A DNA stretch of 5,489 nt from Bacteroidia bacterium (lineage in GTDB: Bacteria; Bacteroidota; Bacteroidia; NS11-12g; UBA955), in assembly GCA_023228875.1 (NCBI GenBank), contig JALOAG010000040.1:1-5489 (forward strand), given 5' to 3'. Shown here in pieces: positions 1-5,422 of the stretch (position 1 is its first letter; each line of letters begins with the position of its first letter). The notes beneath the pieces were generated by a model. The model was not told the DNA's origin, did not search any database, and was given only the letters and a program-made list of their open reading frames with translations. Made by a program: the position numbers and the translations under genes.

Positions 1-750
1 TTTGAGATAGGTGTTATCTATTAGAGTTCCGAAACGTTGGGAGAGCCTTAATTGGACTCATATGTGTTTGAGATAGGTGTTATCTATTAGAGTTCCGAAA
101 CATTCCGTAAAACACTTCATCACAAGAGGTGGTTTGAGATAGGTGTTATCTATTAGAGTTCCGAAACTGCCGCTGCATCTGGGCCGATCGGATGGGTGTT
201 TGAGATAGGTGTTATCTATTAGAGTTCCGAAACTACATTCTTTCCAAGAGGTCTTTATTATAAGTTTGAGATAGGTGTTATCTATTAGAGTTCCGAAACT
301 CTTTGTTTGTTATCAATCGGTCTATCATCGTTTGAGATAGGTGTTATCTATTAGAGTTCCGAAACCTTCGTTGTCGTCTGAATACTCACCTAATAGTTTG
401 AGATAGGTGTTATCTATTAGAGTTCCGAAACTGACATTATCAACGCTAGGTACAACGAGATGTTTGAGATAGGTGTTATCTATTAGAGTTCCGAAACTTT
501 GTAGAAGAAGATAGTAAGACCACGGTAGTTTGAGATAGGTGTTATCTATTAGAGTTCCGAAACGGCGTTTGCTAGCCTCTCTACCAACTGTACGTTTGAG
601 ATAGGTGTTATCTATTAGAGTTCCGAAACAAAAAGCATATCAAGAACTCTCTTATATGGGTTTGAGATAGGTGTTATCTATTAGAGTTCCGAAACCCTAG
701 TAACTGAAGGCTTGCTACACTAACTGTTTGAGATAGGTGTTATCTATTAG
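1..750. CRISPR. CRISPR array, 36-nt repeats and 30-nt spacers, probably type II; right end cut by IS66 element
   Basis: The repeat is 36 nt, begins GTTTGAGATAGG and ends GAGTTCCGAAAC. Full copies start at 66, 132, 198, 264, 330, 396, 462, 528, 594 and 660. One copy at 1-35 lacks only its first base, at the window edge, and a truncated copy lies at 726-750. All copies look identical. The 11 spacers (36-65, 102-131, 168-197, 234-263, 300-329, 366-395, 432-461, 498-527, 564-593, 630-659, 696-725) are each exactly 30 nt and all different. Repeat positions 6-20 can fold as AGATA-GGTGT-TATCT. A 36-nt repeat with GTTT/AAAC ends and uniform 30-nt spacers is usual for type II (Cas9) arrays; type V-A is unlikely because its typical repeat-end hairpin is absent. 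The transcribed strand is not proven. If the repeat is read as in Cas9 systems (GUUUGAGA pairing with tracrRNA), transcription runs rightward and the leader lies left of the window. No cas gene, tracrRNA or leader is present. Confidence 0.98.
726..750. repeat. Truncated CRISPR repeat at the IS66 junction
   Basis: This copy matches the first 25 nt of the repeat perfectly and then switches to the GTAAGCG terminus of the IS at 751. The remaining 11 nt of the repeat (AGTTCCGAAAC) are missing here and do not reappear beyond the right end of the element. The break was therefore caused by the IS insertion or a later rearrangement. It is not the gradual degeneration often seen in the last repeat of an array. 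Confidence 0.95.
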
Positions 751-767
751 GTAAGCGTAAATTGGGC
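751..767 (+). repeat. IS66 left terminal inverted repeat
   Basis: GTAAGCGTAAATTGGGC. It matches the reverse complement of 3490-3506 at 15 of 17 positions; the differences are at positions 5 and 16. It abuts the truncated CRISPR repeat directly. Confidence 0.93.
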
Positions 768-811
768 AGTACTTTTAACTTAGGAAGTAAATATTGAAAA
801 TATTGACATTG

Positions 812-817
812 AAAGGA
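812..817 (+). promoter_or_regulatory. Ribosome binding site of tnpA
   Basis: AAAGGA lies 8 nt before the ATG at 826 and supports that start. No convincing promoter was found in the 75-nt stretch between the left terminus and tnpA, so transcription may be weak or may come in from outside the element. Confidence 0.6.
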
Positions 818-825
818 ATGAAGTA

Positions 826-1197
826 ATGTCAAAATTAAGCCAAGCAGAAAAAGAGAAACGATTATTGCATTTGTCAGCACTTGATGATTGGAAGAAAAAG
901 AATAACAGTAATTCAGATTTAGATTATTCAAAAGAAAATGGAATCCCGTATAGCTATTTGCGACTAATAACTAGTTGGCGCCGCTCAACTCAAAGGCGTA
1001 CAAATCAAACAAGAAGATTAAAGAAGAGTCAAAGCTTTGTCAAAATTAAATCTTCAAGCAATATTAATAACAATCTCTCTGAGCCACTGACTATCGTGGT
1101 AGGAAAGGTTTCAATATTAGTACCAGAGAACAGTAGTAATGGTAATTTACGAAAAGTTCTCTCGGTTTTGGGGTTGGAAAATGTTTTTACAACCTAA
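826..1197 (+). CDS. tnpA: IS66-family accessory protein TnpA (helix-turn-helix, OrfA)
   Basis: This 123-aa protein is the first gene of the element. TnpA proteins of IS66 are small helix-turn-helix factors needed with TnpB and TnpC for efficient transposition, presumably by binding DNA or the transposase complex. Residues about 18-52 (around LDDWKKKN and NGIPYSYLRLITSWRR) resemble the family helix-turn-helix, in which a tryptophan-rich 'W..SG.s...fc...gis..tf..W' pattern recurs. A basic, low-complexity linker follows at about 52-85. The C-terminal part (LTIVVGKVSILVP...LRKVLSVLG, about 88-116) fits the family's conserved tail, where a strand ending in VP is followed by LxxVLxxL. The start is supported by AAAGGA 8 nt upstream. 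Its last 17 nt overlap the preferred start of tnpB, the usual IS66 arrangement for translational coupling. Confidence 0.88.
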   Translation: MSKLSQAEKEKRLLHLSALDDWKKKNNSNSDLDYSKENGIPYSYLRLITSWRRSTQRRTNQTRRLKKSQSFVKIKSSSNINNNLSEPLTIVVGKVSILVPENSSNGNLRKVLSVLGLENVFTT

Positions 1198-1531
1198 TGA
1201 ATATGAATACTATTTACGTCCTGGTAAAACGGATATGCGTTTTGGAGCAAGGCGATTAGCTGCTTTAGTAATTACTGAGATGCAACAACAGGTGTTGGGA
1301 AAGTCAATGTTCTTATTTTGTGGTTCATCTAACAAAGTCATTAAAGTTTTAGTGTGGGACAAAAACGGTTTTTGGCTTGGCACCAAAAGGTTGATGGGAA
1401 AAGGTAGTTTTGCTTGGCCGTCAGATGGAGAAGCAGCTCAAAAAGTAGAGCTTAATCAAATCTTGCAGATGCTTTCAGGTCAAGATTGTTGGAGACGATT
1501 TGCACCATTAAAAGGGACCTATTTTGTGTAA
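1181..1531 (+). CDS. tnpB: IS66-family accessory protein TnpB (IS66 Orf2-like)
   Basis: With the start at 1181 this is a 116-aa protein of normal TnpB length. Family features are clear: GKTDMRFGARRLAAL (residues 15-29, matching the common G.TDMR.G...L), then MFLFCGSSNKVIKVLVWDKNGFWL (43-66) and KRLMGKGSFAWP (69-80), corresponding to the 'lfvFc.r..d.iKil.wD.dGf.l..KRLe.G.f.WP' core. TnpB has no known catalytic site. It is required with TnpA for full IS66 transposition, and its biochemical role is poorly defined. The frame is also open upstream to an ATG at 1139, but the extra 14 residues (starting MVIYEKFSRF) are unlike the family and lie entirely within tnpA, so ATG 1181 is preferred. The resulting 17-bp overlap with tnpA and the purine-rich GGGGTTGGAAA before the ATG suggest coupling. 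Confidence 0.92.
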   Translation: MFLQPNEYEYYLRPGKTDMRFGARRLAALVITEMQQQVLGKSMFLFCGSSNKVIKVLVWDKNGFWLGTKRLMGKGSFAWPSDGEAAQKVELNQILQMLSGQDCWRRFAPLKGTYFV

Positions 1532-1559
1532 AAAACTGCATATAATTACTTATATTATA

Positions 1560-1588
1560 TTGAATAAGAGCACTTAATTTGCTACAAT
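1560..1588 (+). promoter_or_regulatory. Possible sigma-70-type promoter just upstream of tnpC
   Basis: TTGAAT (1560-1565) and TACAAT (1583-1588) are separated by 17 bp. They match the -35 and -10 consensus at 4/6 and 5/6 positions. Transcription would begin around 1595, only a few nt before the tnpC ATG at 1598, giving a leaderless or nearly leaderless mRNA. The region is very AT-rich (TATAATTACTTATATTATAT lies just upstream), so chance matches are likely. Confidence 0.35.
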
Positions 1589-1597
1589 GTCACTCAT

Positions 1598-3373
1598 ATG
1601 GAAGGTAGCAAAAGATCTGTAAAAAAAGACGAATTAACCTCATTAGTGGAACAGCTTCAGCTTGATAATTTTCGCCTTACACTTGAAAGGGATGCTTATA
1701 AAGAGAGTTTTGAAAGCAAGAAAGAAGATTTAGAACAATCTCAGAAAACAATAGAGCAACTACAAAAGCGTTTAAATGATGTTAATCTGCAGCTACATTT
1801 AGCTTTAGAACAACTGCAAAAAGGTAAAGCAGAACGTTTTGGTCGTAAAAGCGAAACTGCTGAAAGTTTACAATTGCAGTGGCTCTTTGATGAAGCAGAA
1901 GTGACTTTTTCTGCAACAGAGACAGAAGAAGAGGAAGAAGAGAGTGTTTGTGTTGCTCCTCATGTTCGTAAAAAGCATGCAAAACATAAATTAACCACCT
2001 TGGAAAGTTCGACAGCTTTAATAGAAATTGATCATACAGAAGATTGCCCGGTTCCAGTTGACCCTGTTACAGGTAAAGCAATGGTTCTCTGTGGTACTCA
2101 CAGTGAAGATAAAGTGGGCTTTCTTCCTGCCAAAAGTTATATCGAGCGCCATCTCTTTCCTGTTTATGCTCCCAAAGAAGCCTATGAAGCTGAAGATGGG
2201 ACAAATAACCGAATCATCAGTTACCCACTGTATAGTCGAGTACTTAAAGGGGTGATGGTAACAGACAGTCTTGCTTCTGAAGTTATTGTTAAAAAGTTTA
2301 CCGACCATTTACCACTGTACCGTCAAGAGGATATATTTCGGCGAAAAGGCTTGGCAATTTCACGCCAAAGCATGGCAAGCTGGATAGTAAATGCAGCCAA
2401 AGCACTTGAGCCATTGGGTAAGTTGCTACACAAAAATGTGTTGCAACGCCAGTTGGTTAATATGGATGAGAGTCCTTTAACCGTTTTGCATGAAAAAGAG
2501 AGAAGTTCTGACTCTCAATCTTATATGGTTGTTCAAGTCGGCAGCGGAGGAGGACCTACGGTTGTCTATTATTTCTATGATCCGTATCGAAATGCTACGG
2601 TTATTTCCTCCTTGCTAAGTGGTTTTTCTTCGGTATTGCAAACTGATGGTCTATCTAGTTACGTTACAGCTGTCGAAAACTTGACTCAAAATGGGCATAG
2701 TTGCACCCACATAGGGTGTTGGAGTCATGCCAGACGTTCTTTTACTACTTTGGGTAAAGGAGCTATTAGCAAAGAAAATGCCCGATTTGTAAAAATGATA
2801 GCAAAACTCTATAAGATAGAACGGGACATGAGGCAAAAATATTCTGAAGGTTTTTATGCTAGTGAGAGTGCTTTTGTTGAAGAGAGGGTAAGTAAAGTTG
2901 AACCTGTTTTGACTGCCATATACAAATTGGCACAAGAAAAAATTGCTGTAGCAATAGTAGGCAGTGAATTTTACAAGGCTGTTAAATATTTGCTTAACCA
3001 ATGGCCTCGTTTGAAATATTATCCTTATTACTTTAACGCTACGCCAGATAACAACATCGCTGAACGTTTCACACGCCCCTTCGCAATTGGATCTCGCTCG
3101 TGGTTGTTTGCTAATACTGCTGCTGGAGCAAAGGCATCGGCTTTGATGTATACTTTGATTGAGAATGCTAAATTGAACAAGCTCAATGTTCATGACTATA
3201 TTTGGGCAGTGTTGGATCAAGCTCCCTACTGTAGAAGCGAAGAAGATTACAACGATTTGCTGCCTTGGAATATTGATTTGAGTGATATTAGAGAAAAAAA
3301 GCAACTCATAAGTAAAGCTCAGCCTGTTAAGGGAAGAACCGAAGACTATATTATTAGAGGTGGTCTCTATTAA
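1598..3373 (+). CDS. tnpC: IS66-family DDE transposase TnpC
   Basis: This 591-aa protein is the transposase of the element. It should cut and join the IS ends in a two-metal DDE reaction. Residues 10-78 form a leucine/glutamine-rich predicted coiled coil ending in the family motif ERFGRKSE (79-86). An acidic linker with EEEEEE-type sequence follows at about 107-116. The segment at 140-195 corresponds to the IS66 zinc-finger region, but only C150 and C165 are seen and the usual CxxC pairs are absent. The catalytic core shows NMDESPL (D290), LQTDGLSSY (D350), the characteristic CWSHARRSF (374-382) and NNIAERFTRPFAIGSRSWLF (485-504) with E489. About 70 further residues follow the core. Length and motifs are normal and the frame is intact. 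No SD precedes ATG 1598, and an in-frame stop at 1565 limits any upstream start. A 66-nt gap separates it from tnpB. Residue assignments rest on motif recognition, not an alignment. Confidence 0.96.
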   Translation: MEGSKRSVKKDELTSLVEQLQLDNFRLTLERDAYKESFESKKEDLEQSQKTIEQLQKRLNDVNLQLHLALEQLQKGKAERFGRKSETAESLQLQWLFDEAEVTFSATETEEEEEESVCVAPHVRKKHAKHKLTTLESSTALIEIDHTEDCPVPVDPVTGKAMVLCGTHSEDKVGFLPAKSYIERHLFPVYAPKEAYEAEDGTNNRIISYPLYSRVLKGVMVTDSLASEVIVKKFTDHLPLYRQEDIFRRKGLAISRQSMASWIVNAAKALEPLGKLLHKNVLQRQLVNMDESPLTVLHEKERSSDSQSYMVVQVGSGGGPTVVYYFYDPYRNATVISSLLSGFSSVLQTDGLSSYVTAVENLTQNGHSCTHIGCWSHARRSFTTLGKGAISKENARFVKMIAKLYKIERDMRQKYSEGFYASESAFVEERVSKVEPVLTAIYKLAQEKIAVAIVGSEFYKAVKYLLNQWPRLKYYPYYFNATPDNNIAERFTRPFAIGSRSWLFANTAAGAKASALMYTLIENAKLNKLNVHDYIWAVLDQAPYCRSEEDYNDLLPWNIDLSDIREKKQLISKAQPVKGRTEDYIIRGGLY

Positions 3374-3506
3374 GATTAAGAACAGCCATCTTTCGTCTCT
3401 TCTCTTACCTTTAGCAATAACTGACATAAATAGAATTTCTCTCTCCATGACAAATAGTATCGATTATTTATTTTTTTGTTCATAGGAGGGGCCAATTTAC
3501 GTTTAC
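3374..3506 (+). other. Non-coding right end of the IS66 element
   Basis: These 133 nt lie between the tnpC stop and the right terminus. They contain pyrimidine-rich stretches and end in the right inverted repeat. I see no convincing terminator hairpin with a U-tract and no plausible gene. An SD-like AGGAGGGG at 3484-3491 is not followed by a usable start codon. Confidence 0.7.
3490..3506 (-). repeat. IS66 right terminal inverted repeat
   Basis: Read on the - strand it is GTAAACGTAAATTGGCC, matching the left end at 15 of 17 positions. The sequence outside it begins ACTGAAAA, which is neither a copy of the left flank nor CRISPR repeat. Confidence 0.93.
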
Positions 3507-3567
3507 ACTGAAAATTAATTATTTTTTTGAACTTTTAGAATCTTTTTAAAAGAATTTATCTACTTGC

Positions 3568-3596
3568 TTGACAATGGATAAATAGACTTCTAGAAT
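3568..3596 (+). promoter_or_regulatory. Sigma-70-type promoter of the aldolase-dehydrogenase operon
   Basis: A perfect -35 box TTGACA (3568-3573) is followed after exactly 17 bp by TAGAAT (3591-3596, 5/6 match to TATAAT). The predicted start is near 3603, giving a leader of about 100 nt before the ATG at 3704. It is the best promoter match in the window. It starts 62 bp outside the IS terminus, so the operon probably uses its own promoter rather than one supplied by the IS. Confidence 0.75.
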
Positions 3597-3597
3597 G

Positions 3598-3617
3598 GTT
3601 AACAGGAGCTGTTTAAC
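3598..3617 (+). promoter_or_regulatory. Operator-like inverted repeat at the predicted transcription start
   Basis: GTTAACAG-GAG-CTGTTTAAC is an inverted repeat with one extra T in the right arm (perfect core AACAG/CTGTT). It begins 1 bp after the -10 box and spans the predicted +1, a common position for a repressor operator in catabolic operons. No regulator gene is visible in the window, so the binding protein is unknown. Confidence 0.45.
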
Positions 3618-3657
3618 TTTTATTATTATAAGGAATTGTATTAAAAAAGTTAAGCTC
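3606..3657 (+). promoter_or_regulatory. Long-loop stem in the 5' leader of the operon
   Basis: GAGCT (3606-3610) plus TAACTTTT (3614-3621) can pair with AAAAGTTA (3645-3652) plus AGCTC (3653-3657). This gives 13 bp with a 3-nt bulge and a loop of 23 nt. It would form near the 5' end of the mRNA and shares its left arm with the operator-like palindrome, so the two structures exclude each other in RNA. It is not a typical terminator, because the loop is long and no U-run follows. It matches no riboswitch class that I recognise. Confidence 0.4.
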
Positions 3658-3693
3658 AAATTTATTGAAAAAATGACTAAAAAAAAGAGCAAC

Positions 3694-3698
3694 GGAGG
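3694..3698 (+). promoter_or_regulatory. Strong ribosome binding site of the aldolase gene
   Basis: GGAGG, within GGAGGAG, lies 5 nt before the ATG at 3704. It is a near-consensus SD that fixes this start. Confidence 0.85.
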
Positions 3699-3703
3699 AG
3701 AAA

Positions 3704-4456
3704 ATGTCAGTTCAAAAAGTTAAAGAAGGAAAGAGAATTGTTGGGACAATGCTTAGACTATCAAAAAATAGTGCTGTGGCTCTGTTAGCAAAGAATGCCG
3801 GCTTAGATTTTATCATGCCGGACATGGAACACAGTACCTACAATTTCGAAACTTTGGCAAATATAGCCCGTGTTTCTCGATTGGCTGGTATTGAATGTTT
3901 TGTTAGAGTGAGTGAACTAAGTAAGTCGTATGTATCTGGGGCTCTTGATGCAGGAGTAACGGGAATTATGGTTCCTATGATTGAAACAGTTGAACAGGCT
4001 AAAAAGTTTGTTAACTGGGCTAAGTTCATGCCTGTTGGAAATAGAGGATTCGGCGGAATGGGAGACCATTCTCAATTTACAAGTGCCAAAGCTGTGGAGT
4101 TTATGCCCAAGGCAAATAAAGAAACATTAACAATTGCCCAAATTGAATCTGCTTTAGCTATTGATAATATTGAAGAAATTGCGGCAGTTGATGGAATAGA
4201 TGCTCTTTTAATTGGACCAAATGATTTAGCCAACTCATTGGGAATACCCGGGGATCTTTTTCATGAGAAAAATATGAACGCAATTTTAAAAACTGCCAAA
4301 GCAGCTAGGGATAATAATAAAATATTTGGACTTCATGGACCCGACAAAATGGCCCAAATGTTACTAGATGAAGGTTTAACTCTGTTGATGAGTAACCATG
4401 ATGCAGCACTCCTTTTGGAAGGGATGAAAAATATCGCAACAAAATTTAAGGAATAG
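3704..4456 (+). CDS. HpcH/HpaI aldolase family protein (class II, metal-dependent 2-keto acid aldolase)
   Basis: This 250-aa protein is of normal length for the family. Members cleave 4-hydroxy-2-keto acids into pyruvate (or another 2-oxoacid) and an aldehyde, using a divalent metal in a cytoplasmic TIM barrel. Recognisable features are PDMEH (39-43) with the conserved E42-H43 pair that includes the catalytic histidine; FVRV with R68, the probable carboxylate-binding arginine; the MVPMIETVEQAK stretch (89-100); the glycine-rich GNRGFGG loop (112-118); QIES with metal ligand E148; and LIGPNDLANSLG (169-180) with metal ligand D174. Related enzymes act on 4-hydroxy-2-oxoheptanedioate, 2-keto-3-deoxy-L-rhamnonate or 5-keto-4-deoxyglucarate. 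The sequence does not tell which substrate applies, and citrate-lyase-beta-like relatives are a weaker alternative. It is the first gene of an operon behind a strong promoter and SD, and the SD of the next gene lies inside its last codons. Confidence 0.9.
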   Translation: MSVQKVKEGKRIVGTMLRLSKNSAVALLAKNAGLDFIMPDMEHSTYNFETLANIARVSRLAGIECFVRVSELSKSYVSGALDAGVTGIMVPMIETVEQAKKFVNWAKFMPVGNRGFGGMGDHSQFTSAKAVEFMPKANKETLTIAQIESALAIDNIEEIAAVDGIDALLIGPNDLANSLGIPGDLFHEKNMNAILKTAKAARDNNKIFGLHGPDKMAQMLLDEGLTLLMSNHDAALLLEGMKNIATKFKE

Positions 4457-4460
4457 CGTT

Positions 4461-5399
4461 ATGGCGAAAGTATTAATTCCACAAGATATTGTGCAAGAGG
4501 GAAAGGATTATCTGAAAAAACACGGACATGAAGTAGTCATAGGCAGTGCTTTTGATATTGAGACAATTAAAAGAGAGGTAGCTGATGCAGATGCCCTTCT
4601 TGTCCGAACAGCATCTTATCCCGCTGAAGTTTTGGAAGCCGGGAAAAAACTAAAAGTAATAAGCAGGCATGGGGTAGGTGTAGATAATATTGATGTAAAA
4701 AAAGCAACAGAGTTGGGAATCAGAGTGACCTATACGCCTGAAGCCAATGCCAGTACAGTCAGTGAATTAGCATTGGGTTTTCTTATAGCACTAGCGAGAA
4801 AAATAGTTGTTTGTGATAAAGCTACTAGAAGCAATAATTTTAATGTCAGAAACACACTGCCAATTACCGACTTAAGCGGTAAGACTCTCTCAATTATTGG
4901 ATTTGGAAGAATCGGGAAACTCGTAGCCAGAAAGGCTATGCATGGACTCGATATGAACATAGTAGTTTACGACCCCTATGTTAAGGCGGTTCCCGAAGGA
5001 ATAAACTTAGTTAAAGATTTAAAGGATGCATTAAAGGTAGCCGACTTTATAAGCTTACATCTTCCCTCAACTGAAGAAACAAGAAACCTGATAAATTCTA
5101 AAACAATAAAATTGATGAAAAAAAGTGTTAACATAGTTAACTGTGCCAGGGGAGATTTAGTTAACGAGAGTGAAATTACTACTGCCTTAAGAGAAGGTCA
5201 AATTGCAGGCTTGGCTACTGATGTATTTGCACAAGAGCCACCACCAAAAGACCATCCATTTTTTGATTTAGAGAATGTAATTTTAACCCCGCACAATGCT
5301 TCTTTAACATATGAGTGCATGGTTAGGATGGCTGTTCAAGCGGCTGAAGGAATTGTTGATGTTCTCAGCGGTAAAGAACCGACTTGGGCTCTCAACTAA
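4461..5399 (+). CDS. D-isomer-specific 2-hydroxyacid dehydrogenase (SerA-like, NAD-dependent)
   Basis: This 312-aa cytoplasmic oxidoreductase interconverts a 2-oxoacid and a D-2-hydroxyacid with NAD(H). The N-terminal part of the substrate domain includes SRHGVGVDNID (68-78). The Rossmann fold shows GFGRIG (147-152), with D171 in VVYDPY at the end of the following strand; an acidic residue there normally favours NAD over NADP. Catalytic residues are R230 (NCARGDLV), E259 (FAQEPPP) and H278 (LTPHNAS). The chain ends soon after the catalytic domains, with no ACT or other C-terminal regulatory domain. It therefore resembles short 3-phosphoglycerate dehydrogenases but equally hydroxypyruvate/glyoxylate reductases, and calling it SerA would be over-specific. 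The gene starts 4 nt after the aldolase stop, with AAGGA (4448-4452) inside the aldolase gene, so the two are probably translationally coupled. Co-transcription suggests that it handles a 2-oxoacid or hydroxyacid made or used by the aldolase pathway. Confidence 0.92.
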   Translation: MAKVLIPQDIVQEGKDYLKKHGHEVVIGSAFDIETIKREVADADALLVRTASYPAEVLEAGKKLKVISRHGVGVDNIDVKKATELGIRVTYTPEANASTVSELALGFLIALARKIVVCDKATRSNNFNVRNTLPITDLSGKTLSIIGFGRIGKLVARKAMHGLDMNIVVYDPYVKAVPEGINLVKDLKDALKVADFISLHLPSTEETRNLINSKTIKLMKKSVNIVNCARGDLVNESEITTALREGQIAGLATDVFAQEPPPKDHPFFDLENVILTPHNASLTYECMVRMAVQAAEGIVDVLSGKEPTWALN

Positions 5400-5422
5400 T
5401 TAGGTTTTTGTAGGAGAAAGTA

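Larger units (their letters stand above)
751..3506 (+). mobile_element. Complete IS66-family insertion sequence (tnpA-tnpB-tnpC), 2,756 bp
   Basis: The element is bounded by imperfect 17-bp terminal inverted repeats that begin GTAA, as is usual in the IS66 family. It carries the family's three genes in the standard order tnpA, tnpB, tnpC, all on the + strand, and its size is within the usual IS66 range. The left boundary is fixed to the base by the interrupted CRISPR repeat. All three reading frames are open and the transposase retains its acidic triad, so the element looks potentially active. IS66 elements normally create 8-bp direct target duplications. Here the flanks are TCTATTAG (left) and ACTGAAAA (right), so no duplication exists and the right flank is not the original target. 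Confidence 0.95.

Noticed and set aside
36..725. Spacers targeting the neighbouring IS66 element or operon
   Set aside because: No convincing match of any spacer to the rest of the window was seen by eye on either strand. Only short AT-rich coincidences occur, such as AAAAAGCAT in spacer 10 and in tnpC.
740..931. Antisense open frame across the CRISPR/IS junction
   Set aside because: It spans the insertion junction and overlaps the start of tnpA, so it can only have arisen by chance when the IS inserted. It has no SD or homology signature.
1139..1180. Upstream ATG at 1139 as the tnpB start (14 extra residues)
   Set aside because: It has only a weak upstream SD-like sequence, lies wholly inside tnpA, and adds sequence not seen in TnpB proteins. 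ATG 1181 gives the usual family N-terminus and length.
2651..3448. Long antisense open frame (265 codons) opposite tnpC
   Set aside because: It is a shadow of the tnpC coding strand, with no recognisable domain. The forward frame carries clear catalytic motifs.
3484..3491. AGGAGGGG as a ribosome binding site at the IS right end
   Set aside because: No start codon follows at a usable distance. The sequence adjoins and partly overlaps the inner edge of the right inverted repeat.
3540..3556. TCTTTTTAAAAGA palindrome as a terminator upstream of the operon
   Set aside because: The stem is pure A/T plus one G-C pair with almost no loop, too weak for an intrinsic terminator. It is readily explained by AT-rich composition.
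3507..3567. Remnant of the interrupted CRISPR repeat or further spacers right of the IS
   Set aside because: Searched by eye for TCTATTAG, AGTTCCGAAAC and repeat fragments on both strands; none is present.
3595..3723. 43-codon open frame (starting MVNRSCL) in the operon leader
   Set aside because: Its ATG overlaps the -10 box, so it would not be on the predicted transcript. It has no SD, is lysine-rich low-complexity sequence, and runs out of frame into the aldolase gene.
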